From: Siniperca chuatsi
Taxonomy: Eukaryota > Chordata > Actinopteri > Centrarchiformes > Sinipercidae
Reading direction: 5' to 3'
NCBI RefSeq assembly: GCF_020085105.1
Contig: NC_058052.1
Coordinates: forward strand, 17,586,733 to 17,650,732
DNA: 64,000 nt
Below the pieces are notes generated by a model. It ran no database searches and was not told the DNA's origin. It worked only from the letters and a program-made list of their open reading frames with translations. Positions 33,811 through 46,480 of the stretch are shown in pieces (the stretch's first letter is position 1; each line of letters starts with the position of its first letter). The position numbers and the translations under genes are program-made.

Positions 33811-33812
<2 letters not shown>

Positions 33813-33846
<34 letters not shown>
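33813..33846 (+). repeat. (GT)n microsatellite
   Basis: About 16 GT units followed by imperfect GTATGT repeats, in the pten-fas interval. Confidence 0.9.
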
Positions 33847-33863
<17 letters not shown>

Positions 33864-34080
33864 GTGAGGGGGTCAGTCTGGCCTACAAAGAGAAGATAAG
33901 CCCAAGCTGGTAACCCCATTTCTCTTCCATCTGTTGGTAGCAGTTGTAGAGCATGGCTGCACTCACCAGGACCTGGCAACCCATCCCCCAAGCCCTCTTT
34001 CTCTGGCTGACTGCACAGCTGTGTTACGTTTGGATTAGGCCAAGAATAAAACAGGAAGTAGAAATTAAACAAAAGCTTAA

Positions 34081-34107
34081 ACACACACACACACACACAC
34101 ACACACA
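34081..34107 (+). repeat. (AC)n microsatellite
   Basis: About 13 uninterrupted AC units. Confidence 0.9.
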
Positions 34108-34399
34108 GTGTAAGTTACCAAAGACTCAGCAGCAGCAGCACGAGTGACAGCCTGTGGAAAAAGTGCACACTCCCACACGTGTAGACCATCACACTCACAC
34201 ACACAAATATAAAATTATGAACAAAGTCATACTCTGCCTCCCACAGACTCACATAAGCCCAGGCACAGAACCACAGGCATATCATTTCTCTGTGCCCACA
34301 CTCATGCTCACACATATGGTCTTTTTACATGCTTCTCTGCCTCTCCTCTCTTCGTGGTGGTCTGCTGCGGCGGCTGATGAGGAAAACTAGCAAACACAC

Positions 34400-37110
34400 T
34401 CAGTCTTGGAGCATGTCAGCGTAATGATGCTAATATGGGAGTATTTTGGTTATGAGGTGACACGCAAACATTATGTTCATAACACAAATGACTATGAATG
34501 AGATAAAGATAACATAAGTTGCTTTGATTATTTATGCATCCACTCTGATTATTATGCAAGGTGGTTCAATAGTGCCAGAATATGGCTTCCAGAAATGTAG
34601 AAACACTTCATTTCTTGCAGATTTTTTAAATTAATCCACTACATTAAAGCTGGAATCCCATCCAGCTTTTCTTTGAAGGAAATTAAGACGAATATTCAAA
34701 CAATTACTGCTTTTTTCAGCATGTTATTAAACTTATAGTTTCAATCAATGATTTTTGTTTTAATGTTTTTATGCAAGAATGTTGATTCATCTCTTTTAGG
34801 TCAAACGTCATGAATACCTTATGGTCAAAAACAGCACAAGACTCTCACGTAAAAAAAAAAAATCTGCCTATGAAAGTAGCATCCAAACAGTATAAATCCG
34901 AGTAAAAGAAGAATACATTAGGTGTTGAATATTATCCCTCCTCTATCCTTGCATAACATTTTAGCTCTCAAAAGCCTCATTATTTTCTCTGCTGTGAACT
35001 TGGTCCCACTTTTAGAAAAGCCTCTGTATGGTTTCTCTTTTTGTGTGAATGCACCAAAATAGCCAGGCAATAGCACGCAGGAAGTACGTTAAATGAGGAA
35101 GTGGAATTAGGAAGGAGATAATTGGAAACACGTAGCTGTACGTACGTACGCATGGAGCAGCATAGAGTTAGTTTGGCTGACAAGGTGCATTTGATGGAAA
35201 TCCATTAAAGTGCTTCTCGTCGTGAGTTGGATCAACTGTTAATGAATATACGGTAAATGTTTTCAGATGTTATTTTTACTGTCAATACCTGAGTCACCTA
35301 ATGAGTCACACAAGCTCTGTTTCTGTGTGTGTGTGTGTTTGTTGACATGGATATGCCAGCATGCTTGTCATTCTGTGAGTGTTTATGTGTCTTCATGGAT
35401 AAGAGAAGCACATGGAAACACTTACTGTATTGCTGTCGCCACTAACCCCTCCCCTTCCTACACACACGCACACACACACACACAAGTACTTGTTCTCTCT
35501 TTGTGATCAATGAAGAGCACATGTGTGTCTATTGTACTGAATAATAGTCAACATGCATAACCAGACACAAAAAACATGGACAGAAGCACATCAGCTTTAC
35601 CATAGGGCTCTACATACTGTACATTCAGCCAGCACAGTATACATGCGTGCGCACACACACACACACACATTTCTACAACAGGAACTTGCTTTCTATGATA
35701 GTGAAAAGTGCTCCTGCTGCAGGGCTTTTATGTATATCTATGTGTATTTGTGTGCATGTGAAAATGTACGTTCATACACCAAAGTGCATTATATCAGACT
35801 TTACTTTGACAGGCTCTGTTCTACCTGACTTTTACCCTGAAATCTTAGAGCGGGTGTAATCCTTCCCCCGAGCCTCCTCCTCCTCTTCCTCGCTCTCTTC
35901 CCTCTCTCCATCTAGTGTCATCAGGAGGGTAATATGAGGCATATGGCTGCTGATGACAGTCCCTAATCCTCACGCTGATGACTGATAGTTACCCGCGCAC
36001 TCCTCATCCCCATCTCATCCTTATATACCAAGAACAAGGGAGGGAGACGCAAGCGTGTCGGCTGTTACTCTTTGCTCAGCCTCCGAGTCCCTCCACTCTC
36101 TGTCTCTCCCAGCTGAGAGTCATTATCTGAAATGACTGATGTGAGAACGGCTGATGGACAAGACCGATATTAGTGTTTGCGCTGGAGAGTGAAAGTTACA
36201 AATGATACTGCAGACTCTCAGAGTTTCAGAGAAGAGACATTCAGGGTTCTACAGTTCATGAGATGCATCAAAAAAGCATATACTGTATATCTAGAGAGGA
36301 TATAGTTAGAATAAGGGATCCAAAATCCTGTCACACTGAAGTTCTGGTGGTTTTAAAAGGGTTCGTTTATATTTGTTACCAAAACTGTGACTTTCCATTG
36401 ATCACCTTTAGCCAATGATGCATGCAGAGACCAGTCTGCAACATTCAGCATTGCAGTTTCAGGTCTTGTGGTGGTTTGAAGTGAGCCTATCATTGCATTT
36501 CCATCCACCTGTTTTTATGCTCATTTTCAAATGATTTTTGAGTTTTCAAAAAAACGGAGTGGAAACACTGGAAATTCAAAAAAAGTCAATAATATTGCAA
36601 AAATGTTTGTATGCTTGGCTGAGGTTGTAAAGTTGGTTTATTGATTAAAACTAAAATGCGACAAAGCGTAATGGAAACAGACTTGGCGAATAAATCATGA
36701 CGTTCATGAAGCATGTGACTTAAACATCCACTGAAGAGACGAACATAGTGGCAGAAATATTTCCATTACATTTTCTACATGGTTTCCATCACTTGAGGTT
36801 TAACTGGCACTCTTTTAACTGTCTCATTGTGCCCTCTTCTACTGCAATGGTTTAATGGCTTATGGTCAACTTTTCATTTGTAAGAGGAAGAATGGGTTAA
36901 TCCTTTTCTTTAAAGTTACATAGTCTCGCTTTAAAGACTGTGACAGTGATGTTTGCCATACACCAAGGCCTTCAGTTTACACAGATATGCACATACATAT
37001 TTTTTCTTTTCTAATAATAAAAAAGAGGCTTTTTTATTTTGGCCATATACTCTGTGTTTAGTTTACATACATAAGATTCATTTGCAGCGCAATTTGGGAT
37101 TGAGTGTCTT
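34400..37110. other. Intergenic DNA, no gene seen; short CA runs
   Basis: Contains short GT/CA runs at about 35324-35340, 35461-35484 and 35649-35669, and a GC-richer unique patch at 35850-36170 with no reading frame of interest. No splice-flanked conserved coding segment was recognised. Confidence 0.45.
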
Positions 37111-37120
37111 ACTCAGGGAC

Positions 37121-37330
37121 ACTTAAAGGAATAGTTTGATATTTTTAGAAATACTTTTATTCACTTTCTTGCAGAGAGTTAGATGAGAAGATCGATACCA
37201 CGCTCATATCTGTCCATTACATATGATGCTACCGCCAGGAGACGGTTAACTTAGCTTAGCATACAGACTGGAAGCAGGGGAAAACAGCTAGCCTGGATCT
37301 GTCTGCTAAGAACAAAATCCATTTTAAATT
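37121..37330. repeat. Dispersed teleost repeat (AGGAATAGTTTGATATTTT type)
   Basis: Contains AAAGGAATAGTTTGATATTT, CACTTTCTTGCAGAGAGTTA, GATGAGAAGATCGATACCAC, TTAGCTTAGCATACAGACTG and AAACAGCTAGCCTGGATCTG. I recognise this series as a very high-copy percomorph repeat. Only one copy is in the window, so the call rests on recall. Confidence 0.65.
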
Positions 37331-37339
37331 TAAAGGATT

Positions 37340-40300
37340 TTCACATTTAAACCACCAACCAATGGTCAACACACTTGCCTGAGCTACAGTTTCCCAGATA
37401 GTATGTCTGTTTCCTTTTAGATGAAAATTAAATTATTTCTTTTAAATTTAATTTTACAGGGTTTTCAGCACAAATATTTTGGGGTGGGTAAACCTACATC
37501 TTGTGTAAACCCAAAGGCTTCTTTTTCAACTCGTTTCACAATATAAGGCATTTATTTAAACCTTCCTTATTGACTGCAAAGGTTTATAGGTAAAGCTATT
37601 TTCACCGTATTAGATGATACCTCTGGAGAAGTAGTATCTGGTGTGTATATGTACATACTTATACAAACAAGTGACATACTTTCTGGAGGCCTAGTGGATG
37701 TCAGTCATGGGAGTGGGTAAACATGGTCTGTCCTCTCATTTAAAGCCTGCCAGTCAGCCAACCACTCAACCAGCCCTGGAACCAGCCAGCCAGAGCTTTT
37801 TAAAGGCCCTGTGATTTGACAGAATCCCGTGGGGGGAGACGGGGGATTAGGATTAGCAGCTGTTTCCCCTCAAACACTGGAGAAGATACGCTACAGCTAC
37901 ACCACGCTGATGGCAAATTAATAGATGAATAGAACATGCGTGCGTCGACTCAGATAATGTGCTAAAGCTCCCCATTTCAAAAATAGTAAGGAAGGTGTCC
38001 TTTTCTTGAACCCAGCTGTGTGGATCTCTTGTCACTCACATACTGAGTAGCAGGGAGGGAAGCAAAGGCATATTGCGGCCGTGAGAAAGGTTTAAACATC
38101 ATCACTTTAATCTGGGAGCACAAAGCCAGCTACAGATTATGCTTCTGCCTCTCAAGCGATTCGGCTGCAGATCCGGTTTAGATGACCCCCGCTAACACCC
38201 TCAGAGACAGGGGCTTTTAACCCCAAACAAACACTGATAGCAAGCCGCCATCAAATGAGAACACACAGCATGCACATACACACACACAAACATATTATGC
38301 ACATCCATGGCATGCACAATGACTGTACCCACCCACAGCATCCAAAAACACATACATGAAGGCGCACACACACACACACGGGACACCCATAGCACATGCT
38401 CACAGCCACAGACAATAACAGATAAACACACAGGCTTATGTCAGTTCCACTTGCATCCATTTCAGGTTATTAAGCAAGACACGAAAAGCCCAAACTGTTG
38501 CGTAACTAACAGGTTTTGAGGTAAAAATGACACAATTGCTAGTGTGAAGAGACAGCACACAATTCAGCCGTCCCTGATTCTGTCACAGAGACCACCTAAA
38601 GTGAGGATGACACTGCTGTGATGCTGGCAAGAGTTGCTGAAAAAATAAATGGCACAAATGCGCATGTGAATTATCTAAAGGTTTTCATCAGGATCACAGA
38701 GATAAATTCAACAGATGCTGAACTCCTCTGCTGCTGACCTCGTGGACCTGTATTACCTGTATTAAAGGAGCTGAAGCACCCAGACAAATTTTTGCTCAGT
38801 CTTTTTTAAAGTGAAGCACCAACCACACAATTAGGTCGTTGTGAGTTAATGACTAGTCTTCGCTTAAAAAAACCTTGGAAGGCCACATTGAATGCAGAAA
38901 GAACTCAATTCTACCCGTCTAGCATTTCCTGCATATCTGTCCAAATATCGAACAATTTCAGCTCACAGGATTGACATAATTTACAATATTTTCTTTAAAA
39001 AAAAGATACCTCATTTATATTTAATTGGAAATATGCATTATTTAAAGCTATCGACACTGAACTAGAACTTAACCTTTGCTAAAGAAAGACAGACACAGAG
39101 CAAACGGAAATGGAAAGAGGGAAAGCGAGATATAGGAGAGAAAAAGGATATAAAAGAGGAGCGTATTCAGCAGCGGTTCACCACAATACACTTGAGACCT
39201 GAAGGATGAGTCAGAGAGGAGATGGCCATGTCAAAGAAAATTGTAAAAGCAAAAGACAAAAGAAGGAATTTTCAAGCACAAGTAGCATTCTGTTTGAACT
39301 TAGCCCTTGATTTTGAACTTGGAGAATAACATTATACAATGTCATCAGTCAGCCTCTTCAACTCACCAGAGCTCATGGAAAAGTTATTCTCTGGCGTGAC
39401 AAGGCTGTGTGGGTTTTTTTTTTTGGTTTTTTTTTGCCAGTTTTTGCGCAACACTTCAATGAGAGCCTCAAACTAATTGGTCTCACCCCCACTCCACTTC
39501 AGCCATTTGTGTCTTTACATAGAGCAGATCTGGCAGATTTTTTTTCACACTTTACAATTGCAAAGCTTAACCACTCAAACCACATGGAAAATGTCCTCAC
39601 ACCCATAACTAACGGTTACGTGTGTGTGTGTGTGTGTGAAAGAGAGAGAGAGAAAGAGGTAAAGAGAGTGAGAACACACCCTGATGTTTCCTGTCTCCAA
39701 ATAAAGACTAATGGCTTGTGTGTGCATGCGTGCGAATACAGTATGTGTGTGTGTGCTTGGATACCTACATTCTCCACTGTGTACATCACCAGGTGTTGCT
39801 AAAGTGCAAATTTAAGATGTAAAAAAAAAGTAACACTGACATATTTAAATAAATGTCAGTGCATTCACATACATGGAGGACACACACCACCTGCGACATT
39901 GCCACCCCCAGCTGGGTGGGATGATGTTTCTGCATGAGCTCCAGTATGTGTCAGATAAATCAGGACAAGAGGACAAACCTCAAAGCTGCTGTGTATTTAT
40001 TCTGCAACATACAGAGCCAGATTTGATCAGATTTAATATAAAAAGCATCACATACAGAGAGGAGGTGCACAGTATCAGCTCTCATCTCTATGATGTCTTA
40101 CGTGTTCTGATGCAATAGCAAGGAGACATAAACACGCCATTTGTTTCACAATAAACCTGAAATCACGTTCTTTCTGAATGATTTCAACCATGACAGAGAC
40201 TTCCATCGGATAGAAAAGTGCTGAGGTTTCACGTCTGTTCACTTCCTCTGTGATTTCTAGAGAGAGAGAGAGCATGTGCATGTATGTGTGTGAGATAGAA

Positions 40301-40582
40301 AGAGAGTGAGAAAGAGAGGCCCTATCTGTACTTGAACACTCACCACTACCACAAATAAGTGAGTGTGATTCATCGCTTCCTTCCTATTAAGCATGACTAG
40401 TGCAAGAGCAGAGGGTTTTAACCAAATGCTACAGTTCACCAGGCTCTCCACCCGTCTGCATGCATGCATGCACTATATGTACAGCACGTGTACACACACC
40501 TGCACGTCTTTTTTACATACAAAATACTTATTTTTACTTGATGCTTCTCTGGTAATTTAAGTATTTAAATGTGTGAAGCTTC

Positions 40583-40624
<42 letters not shown>

Positions 40625-42590
40625 TGCAGTATGTTTTGTATGTGAGAGGGCCTCCAAAAAGTTCTGCTCTCGACCTCTGGTGCCATCTGCCAGTGACAGG
40701 GCAGAAATGCAAATCAGATGCAGGCAGATAATACACCACGCTCGCTCCCTCCATTAGAGCAGCCTACAGAAATAAACTAGGTCAGACAGACCAGCAGCCA
40801 GCTGTGTGTGTGTGTGTAATAAGGCACATGCGCCTCTCTTTGTGTGGGGAGACAGCTATACATGTGTGTGTGGGGGGGATGGGTTTCGAGTTAGCATTGA
40901 GGGTTCATAATATCCTTACTTGTGATGCTCCACACTGAACAGTCACAAGTAACATATAGGTAGACAAACAGCTGCTCTTCCAGTCAGCACTCCTTTAAAG
41001 ATTTCAGACAGAGAAGGCATTTCTAGGCTGTGTGACAGGGCAAAGGAGCTGGGTGACAAATAAAGGCTCTTATCTGAGGCTGAAATTAGCCAGCCAAAGC
41101 GCAATTGATAGGGAGCGTATTAAACTCTCGAAAACGAACCACCCGGGAGGGTGATGCAACGCAGAGGCAACGCTGCCGTAATGCAGACAGATGCGTCCTC
41201 CTCTCTCATATCGCCGCGACGCCTCTGAATTATGAATGAGGCCTCGTGCACCTCTTCAATGCAAAAGGCTTCTTCTCTTCATGCTCACAATATACTGTTT
41301 GTTTTCGTTAATGCGTCGCACTCAAACGTAGCCTCCCATCGTCATTGTTGGTTGTGCTAAAAATCTTAAATAAAGGTTCAGATAGTGTTAGAGAGACGTT
41401 TTTAAATCCCCATGTCTGAGGACAGTTAAACTGCACAAAGCAAATGGCATGTAGGTGCACTAAAACCTGTCACACATAAATCAGAGTTTATTTACCTAAA
41501 AGACTTTGTATGTCTTTGTACTTTCATAAATACACAGTGAAACCAATCACTAGTTTTAAATGTGCTATTGTCACAAAATAAATCTAAATTTAAGTTTCTT
41601 TTACTCATTCTATGTGATAAACATGGAGCAATATGAGCTGAATAATAAATGATTGCATGCCTTTCAGAATCATTTCAAACGTGGGCCTTCTATTTATAGA
41701 AACATTTCCTTCTCCAGCTAACTTTCTCTGTTTTCTTTCTTCCTCCAACTGATTTCAGGCACAGATTGTAAATTCGGTCACAAGGGAGGGTCAATGATTC
41801 TCATTTCCTGCAGTTTGGTCCTCTTTAACCAAATGACTCTCCACTCCCTGAATTCTCTGAAGTTCCTCTGAGATATCTGCAGCCGCTTGTGTGTCTGTAT
41901 GTTGGTATGTATGAATCTGTGTGTACTTACTTACCAGTTTATAATGTGCATGCGTGCAGTGTGGCATGTGTCTTTATGCATGTGAGCATGATGCATGAAG
42001 TTAGACAAAAGGCAATGTGAGATGAAAAGGTTAATATTTTCCAGGCTGGTGGGTGAGAGGTGATAGCTTTGTGTGTACATGTGTGTGTGTGAGTGCTGTG
42101 TGTGTGTGTGTGTGTGTATGTGTGTGGGTTAGATTACACATTACACATGTATTTTCTGTGTGGGTGAGTGAGAAAAGTTTCATGTAAAATGTTAGCGTTC
42201 TCAGGAAAGTTGATTCATTTCACTGAAGTGAGTATGCTACATGAGATTTATTAGTTGATCTTTGTCTGATTGTTAGAATATCTGAAAAAAGTTGTCAAAT
42301 CTCAAAAAAGATTTCAAATCTGGTGGAACATTAGGTTTTAGGTTTGTTGTGGATCCAGTAATTTATAAAGGATTTATCATTAGGAGACAATTTTGAACAT
42401 TTTCACTGATTTCTCAAGAACTACTGCACTTGAAAAGAAAGAAATCTGATGCATGGTCCTGTGATTGTCCATCACTGTCTTTTGATTCGAATACAGATGC
42501 AGATACAACATTTCTGAAAATTGTTATTAAAATAACAAAGTGAAAGGATTGTGCAACCTTGGCAAAATTATGTGCTCACCAATGTTAACC
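37340..42590. other. Gene-free interval with microsatellites and unique GC-rich patches
   Basis: Holds CA/GT runs (38365-38379, 39619-39638, 40589-40620, 42095-42118) and a CpG-containing non-repetitive patch around 41090-41250. Open frames here are short, simple-sequence driven or unsupported by codon or motif evidence. Confidence 0.45.
40589..40620 (+). repeat. (GT)n microsatellite
   Basis: About 16 GT units after TGCGTG. Confidence 0.9.
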
Positions 42591-42659
42591 TATTCCGTCA
42601 TGTACTCCCATAGCCCTATACAGATGAACTCACCCTTCATCGACACCACCCGTCATGTT

Positions 42660-43453
42660 CCAAATGTGTTCGTTTTAACTGATTTTAAAGTGGATGTTGT
42701 TTAAAGGGGCAATAAGTAAGATTTGGCTAGAATTTTATTAAAAAACATTCAAAAAATGAACTAACCTTATCAACAGAATGTGAAGAAAAAACAGTTCTGG
42801 CGTTATGTCAGTGACGTAGCCCGCTCACCTGGCTCCGGTTCTGGTGCACGTTCCGGACACAGTCAGCTAAAGGACTGCTAAGTTAGCTGAATGGCTAACT
42901 GAGCTATCTAGCTAGCAGCAGTTAGCATCAGTTATGATCTGATATGTGATATGCTGCCCCCTATTTTTTTGGAGTATGGACAGATGGAGAGTAGTCTCAA
43001 TTCTTACATACTGCCCATTTAACACTGTAAATGATATAAAAGTGTATATTCTTACGATATTTTTTTCATACAGTTGAACTTTCAATTTTTAGGTAATTTT
43101 GGTCATGTCTGCTTTTATACTACTACCACTTGAAGAAGCAGAAGCTGGATGTTTCAGCCATGTATCCAGTACTTTTAGCTAACTATTTCAAGCATTTATC
43201 CATTGCTTATAGTTAACTATTTCAACCGTTTATTCATTAATTTTAGCTAACTATTTCAAGCATTTATTCATTACTTATAGATAACTAGGCCTATTTCAAC
43301 CTTTTATCGATTACTTTTAACTAGCTATTTAGTAATTACTTTTAGTTAACTGTTTCAACTTCTCTGCTTGCTTGCTAACTATGTTAGTTTTCACATACTC
43401 TCACTTGCAACACACAGGTGTTACAGTTGACTCAATATGTGGATATATATTTT
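42660..43453. repeat. Second copy of the 12845-13149 repeat, with tandem subunits
   Basis: Begins CCAAATGTGTTCGTTTTAAC as at 12845 and ends ACAGTTGACTCAATATGTGG as at 13120-13138. Between 43160 and 43350 it carries about five diverged units of a TTTTAGCTAACTATTTCAA-GCATTTATTCATTAC type, roughly 35-40 bp each. The piggyBac-like element below is inserted near its left end. Confidence 0.65.
42701..43022. mobile_element. piggyBac-type MITE flanked by TTAA duplications
   Basis: TTAA at 42701-42704 and at 43019-43022 flank a 314-bp element. The left end AGGGGCAATAAGTAAG is the inverted match (13 of 16) of the right end CTTACATACTGCCCAT. The TTAA target duplication with short inverted repeats is the piggyBac signature. 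There is no transposase, so it is non-autonomous. It is nested inside an older repeat. Confidence 0.75.
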
Positions 43454-43459
43454 CTATTA

Positions 43460-45950
43460 ACATTCACATCTTCTGCTCTCAGAAATGAGAGAGGGGTTGT
43501 CCTAGAGGTCAGAATGGTTTGGACAAAGGACACATGACTGGAGTGGACCCACTCTGAGTACAGAGAGGACAGGTAAAGGACAGGACAGGCAGGGCTGGGA
43601 TCAGTTCGGCCTGGCCTACAGGCTCAGCTCAGTCTCTCCCTGCTGCCGCTCTTTTTTGATTAAGTACCTAACTGGATTTTTCCAACACCAATAGTCCCAA
43701 TAACTCCATCTCAAAGGGATATTCAATCGGCATTATTCTTGTTTTTCCTCTGTGCTGGAGAAAAGCACTCGGCACAGTTTTGAACAAGACATCCAATCTG
43801 CCCTCGTCTCTATTGTCTTCCCCACAAGACAGCCCTGTGAATGAATGCTCTTGGCCAAATCCCCCTTCCATGTGCAGGCACAGACTCCCTTACCCACAGA
43901 TACGCTCGGCTCTAATTAGGCAGACCGCTAGATGTGTTGCGGGGGGAAATCTCTCTGCACAGACATATCGTCTAGTGGCAGCTTTACAGATTTACGTCTT
44001 TTCATCTAGTTTGTGTGCATGTGTGTAAGCCGGTGCTGAGGGAGAGAAACACAGGGAGATATTGTAGTTGTTTTTGATGATTTAGTGACGAACACAATCT
44101 TTACTTTTAATGTATTGCACAAAACAACACTCAAAGAAATGTGTGAGTATGTGAGCGTGTGAATGTGTGTGAATGTTGCACGGCCTTACACAGCCCTGGC
44201 GTTCATGCAGTTACAGAGTGTACAGTATGCTGCAGACTTACAGAACTTGCTGAGCATTCCCCTGAGACCTGCGTCATCAGCACAGAGGTTATTTCCTGTA
44301 GTTGAAGAGCAGCATGACTCTCTTCCTGTTCTGTGTGTGAAGAAGCATCAGATTTGTCCCACCCAGTTCCAGTTTCTTCTATACTGGACACAAGTTACAA
44401 GGCAGAAAAGCAGTTAGCAATATATGTTTTTCCCTCACATTAGTTATTTCCTCTTTCATTCAAGATATCCCAAATAAAGATATCCCTGCCTGTATTATCA
44501 TCGTCCAATACCACGGTTTCAGCACCTGAACATGAGCCCTGAATACCAAAACTGTGAATCTCATCAGTCTGGTTCTTTTCAAAGTGAATGTTTCAAATAT
44601 TCACTTCAAGACGGAAAAAGTGAAAACTGTCACAGTGGCTATGTTTAAATGTCAAAGTCGCAGCAGTATAGCTGCTCTGAATTGAAAGAGCCAAGCCAAT
44701 CCCTTTTGGAAATATAGTTTTCACATTCACTCTCAGTGCATTCATGGGTTATGATTACTACCTGTAGGCCTAAAAGCTTTGGCTCTATAAAAGAAGTGCT
44801 ACAGCTCAAGTTAAAGAAGAAGCTCAACCTCAAGGAAGTAAATATGAAATATGAAGTAATCTTCCATGACATGCTTGAAATTTTAAATTAACAAATGCAT
44901 AGTGTACAAAACATGGCACTGACATGCATGCAATACAATTTCTGGAAAAACTTGTTGCTTTGCTTGTTGTTTTGAGTTAACACCGTTGTGACCCAATTTC
45001 CAAAAAAAGACACAGTGCATCGTGACTATAGTTAACTAAATCTATGAAACACGCTATAATGCAATACAGAATTAATTAACTTCAGCCTACAGAAGCAATC
45101 ACAACCACTGAAGTCTCCTCTCTTTCTTTCTGGTGCTTCTTTTACCCAAAGAGACTGTTACCTACTGCTTCCCCAACTCATCTCTTCCCTCTTCTTCTGT
45201 GTCCCTGGGGAGGCTTTGCAACACGGTCCCTTCCAGCAGCTTCCTCCTAACAACAAAAACATTATCTTATTCTATTTTATTTTTTTCTCCCTCCATCTCA
45301 GTGGAGCTATTACTCTGCCTTATTCTGCATATGACCTGGGGGCGATGGGAGGCGGAACACATTGGCCACAGATGATAATGTCTTTCCACAGAGCTGAAAT
45401 CTACAAGCTGCACTTCTCTGGTGGTGGTTTTGCAGTTATTTGGTTTTGAGTGGTGCTCTCAGTGTGGCCTATTGGTAAATGTTTTATATGCTATTATTAC
45501 ATTAAGCATTAGCTGACTCAAAACAGAGAATGAGGCACCAAAATACATGCATTTGTGCCAAGAAGACCATGTCCAATTCATCCACTTGTTTATCCTCAAA
45601 GCTAGCAGCTGAGGGAGAAGGCCATCATGTTTACTTCCTACATTTGAATTGTATGAATGTCCACAATATGTTACTGTCCTTAAAAAGATTTTTTTTCTCT
45701 TTTCATACTGTTAATCCATCTTGTAAAGAGTTACATCTCTTGATAAAAGAATGAATGATGAAAAGCTGCAGAACCAAACACATTGTCATTGTTTGTCATT
45801 GATCCAGCATGGTCTACTTGCTTTTTCAAGTTTGGCGATGCACTACATATTAACTCTGAGATTGTATGGAAATAGTTCCAAAAAGACTAAGAGTCTACAG
45901 CCATGCTAGTGTCTCTGTGAGGCTGTATTTAGGCACAGCGGTGATTTGAG
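43460..45950. other. Intergenic DNA, no gene seen
   Basis: Mixed unique sequence. 43780-43990 is GC-richer with an open frame of about 80 codons but no splice context or recognisable motif. Nothing here resembles the lipase, STAMBPL1 or ACTA2 exons that sit between PTEN and FAS in mammals. Confidence 0.4.
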
Positions 45951-46390
45951 CTAAATGCAAATGTCAGCATGCTAACATGCTCACAGTGACGATGCTAACA
46001 AGCTGATGTTTAGCAGGTACAATGTTTATGATGTTCATCTTAGTTTAGCATGCTGGCATGCTAACATTTGCTAATTAGCACAAAACACAACATAAGCCTA
46101 CATCTGAGACCAGTGGGAATGTCGTTTGTAGTTTTTACCTGATGATGGCACTAGTTGAAAAGTTAAGGGATCATCAAAGTGATTACAGTTCATCTTGAGG
46201 GGGACATGAATGTCTGAACCAAATTTCATGGCAATTTGTTGGACAGTTGTGGAAACATTTCTCTCAAAATATTTGTACAAAATTTCACAGCCATCCATCC
46301 AATAGTTGTTGAGATATTTCAGTCTGGACCAAAGTGGTAGACCGACCGAAAGACTGACATTGCCATCGATACAGCCACACTGCATGCACG
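45950..46390. repeat. Dispersed teleost repeat (GCTAACATGCTAACA type)
   Basis: Has CAGCATGCTAACATGCTCAC, GCATGCTGGCATGCTAACAT, ACCAAATTTCATGGCAATTT, CCATCCAATAGTTGTTGAGA and AAAGTGGTAGACCGACCGA. I recognise this as a very abundant fish repeat; single copy in the window. Confidence 0.65.
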
Positions 46391-46422
46391 GCTAAAAATA
46401 TAAATTTACAATATTTCTACAA

Positions 46423-46426
<4 letters not shown>

Positions 46427-46480
<54 letters not shown>
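46427..46480 (+). repeat. (TG)n microsatellite
   Basis: About 27 uninterrupted TG units, abutting the preceding dispersed repeat. Confidence 0.95.

Noticed and set aside
33635-34102. 155-codon minus-strand frame
   Set aside because: Passes through GT and AC microsatellites (Thr/His and Cys/Val runs), with no domain or splice support.
39407-39802. 131-codon frame with Cys/Val and Arg/Glu runs
   Set aside because: Contains translated T, GT and GA simple repeats; no homology recognised.
43160-43350. Regularly spaced repeats that could suggest a CRISPR-like array
   Set aside because: Units are diverged, contiguous without unique spacers, and in a vertebrate genome; it is a degenerate minisatellite.
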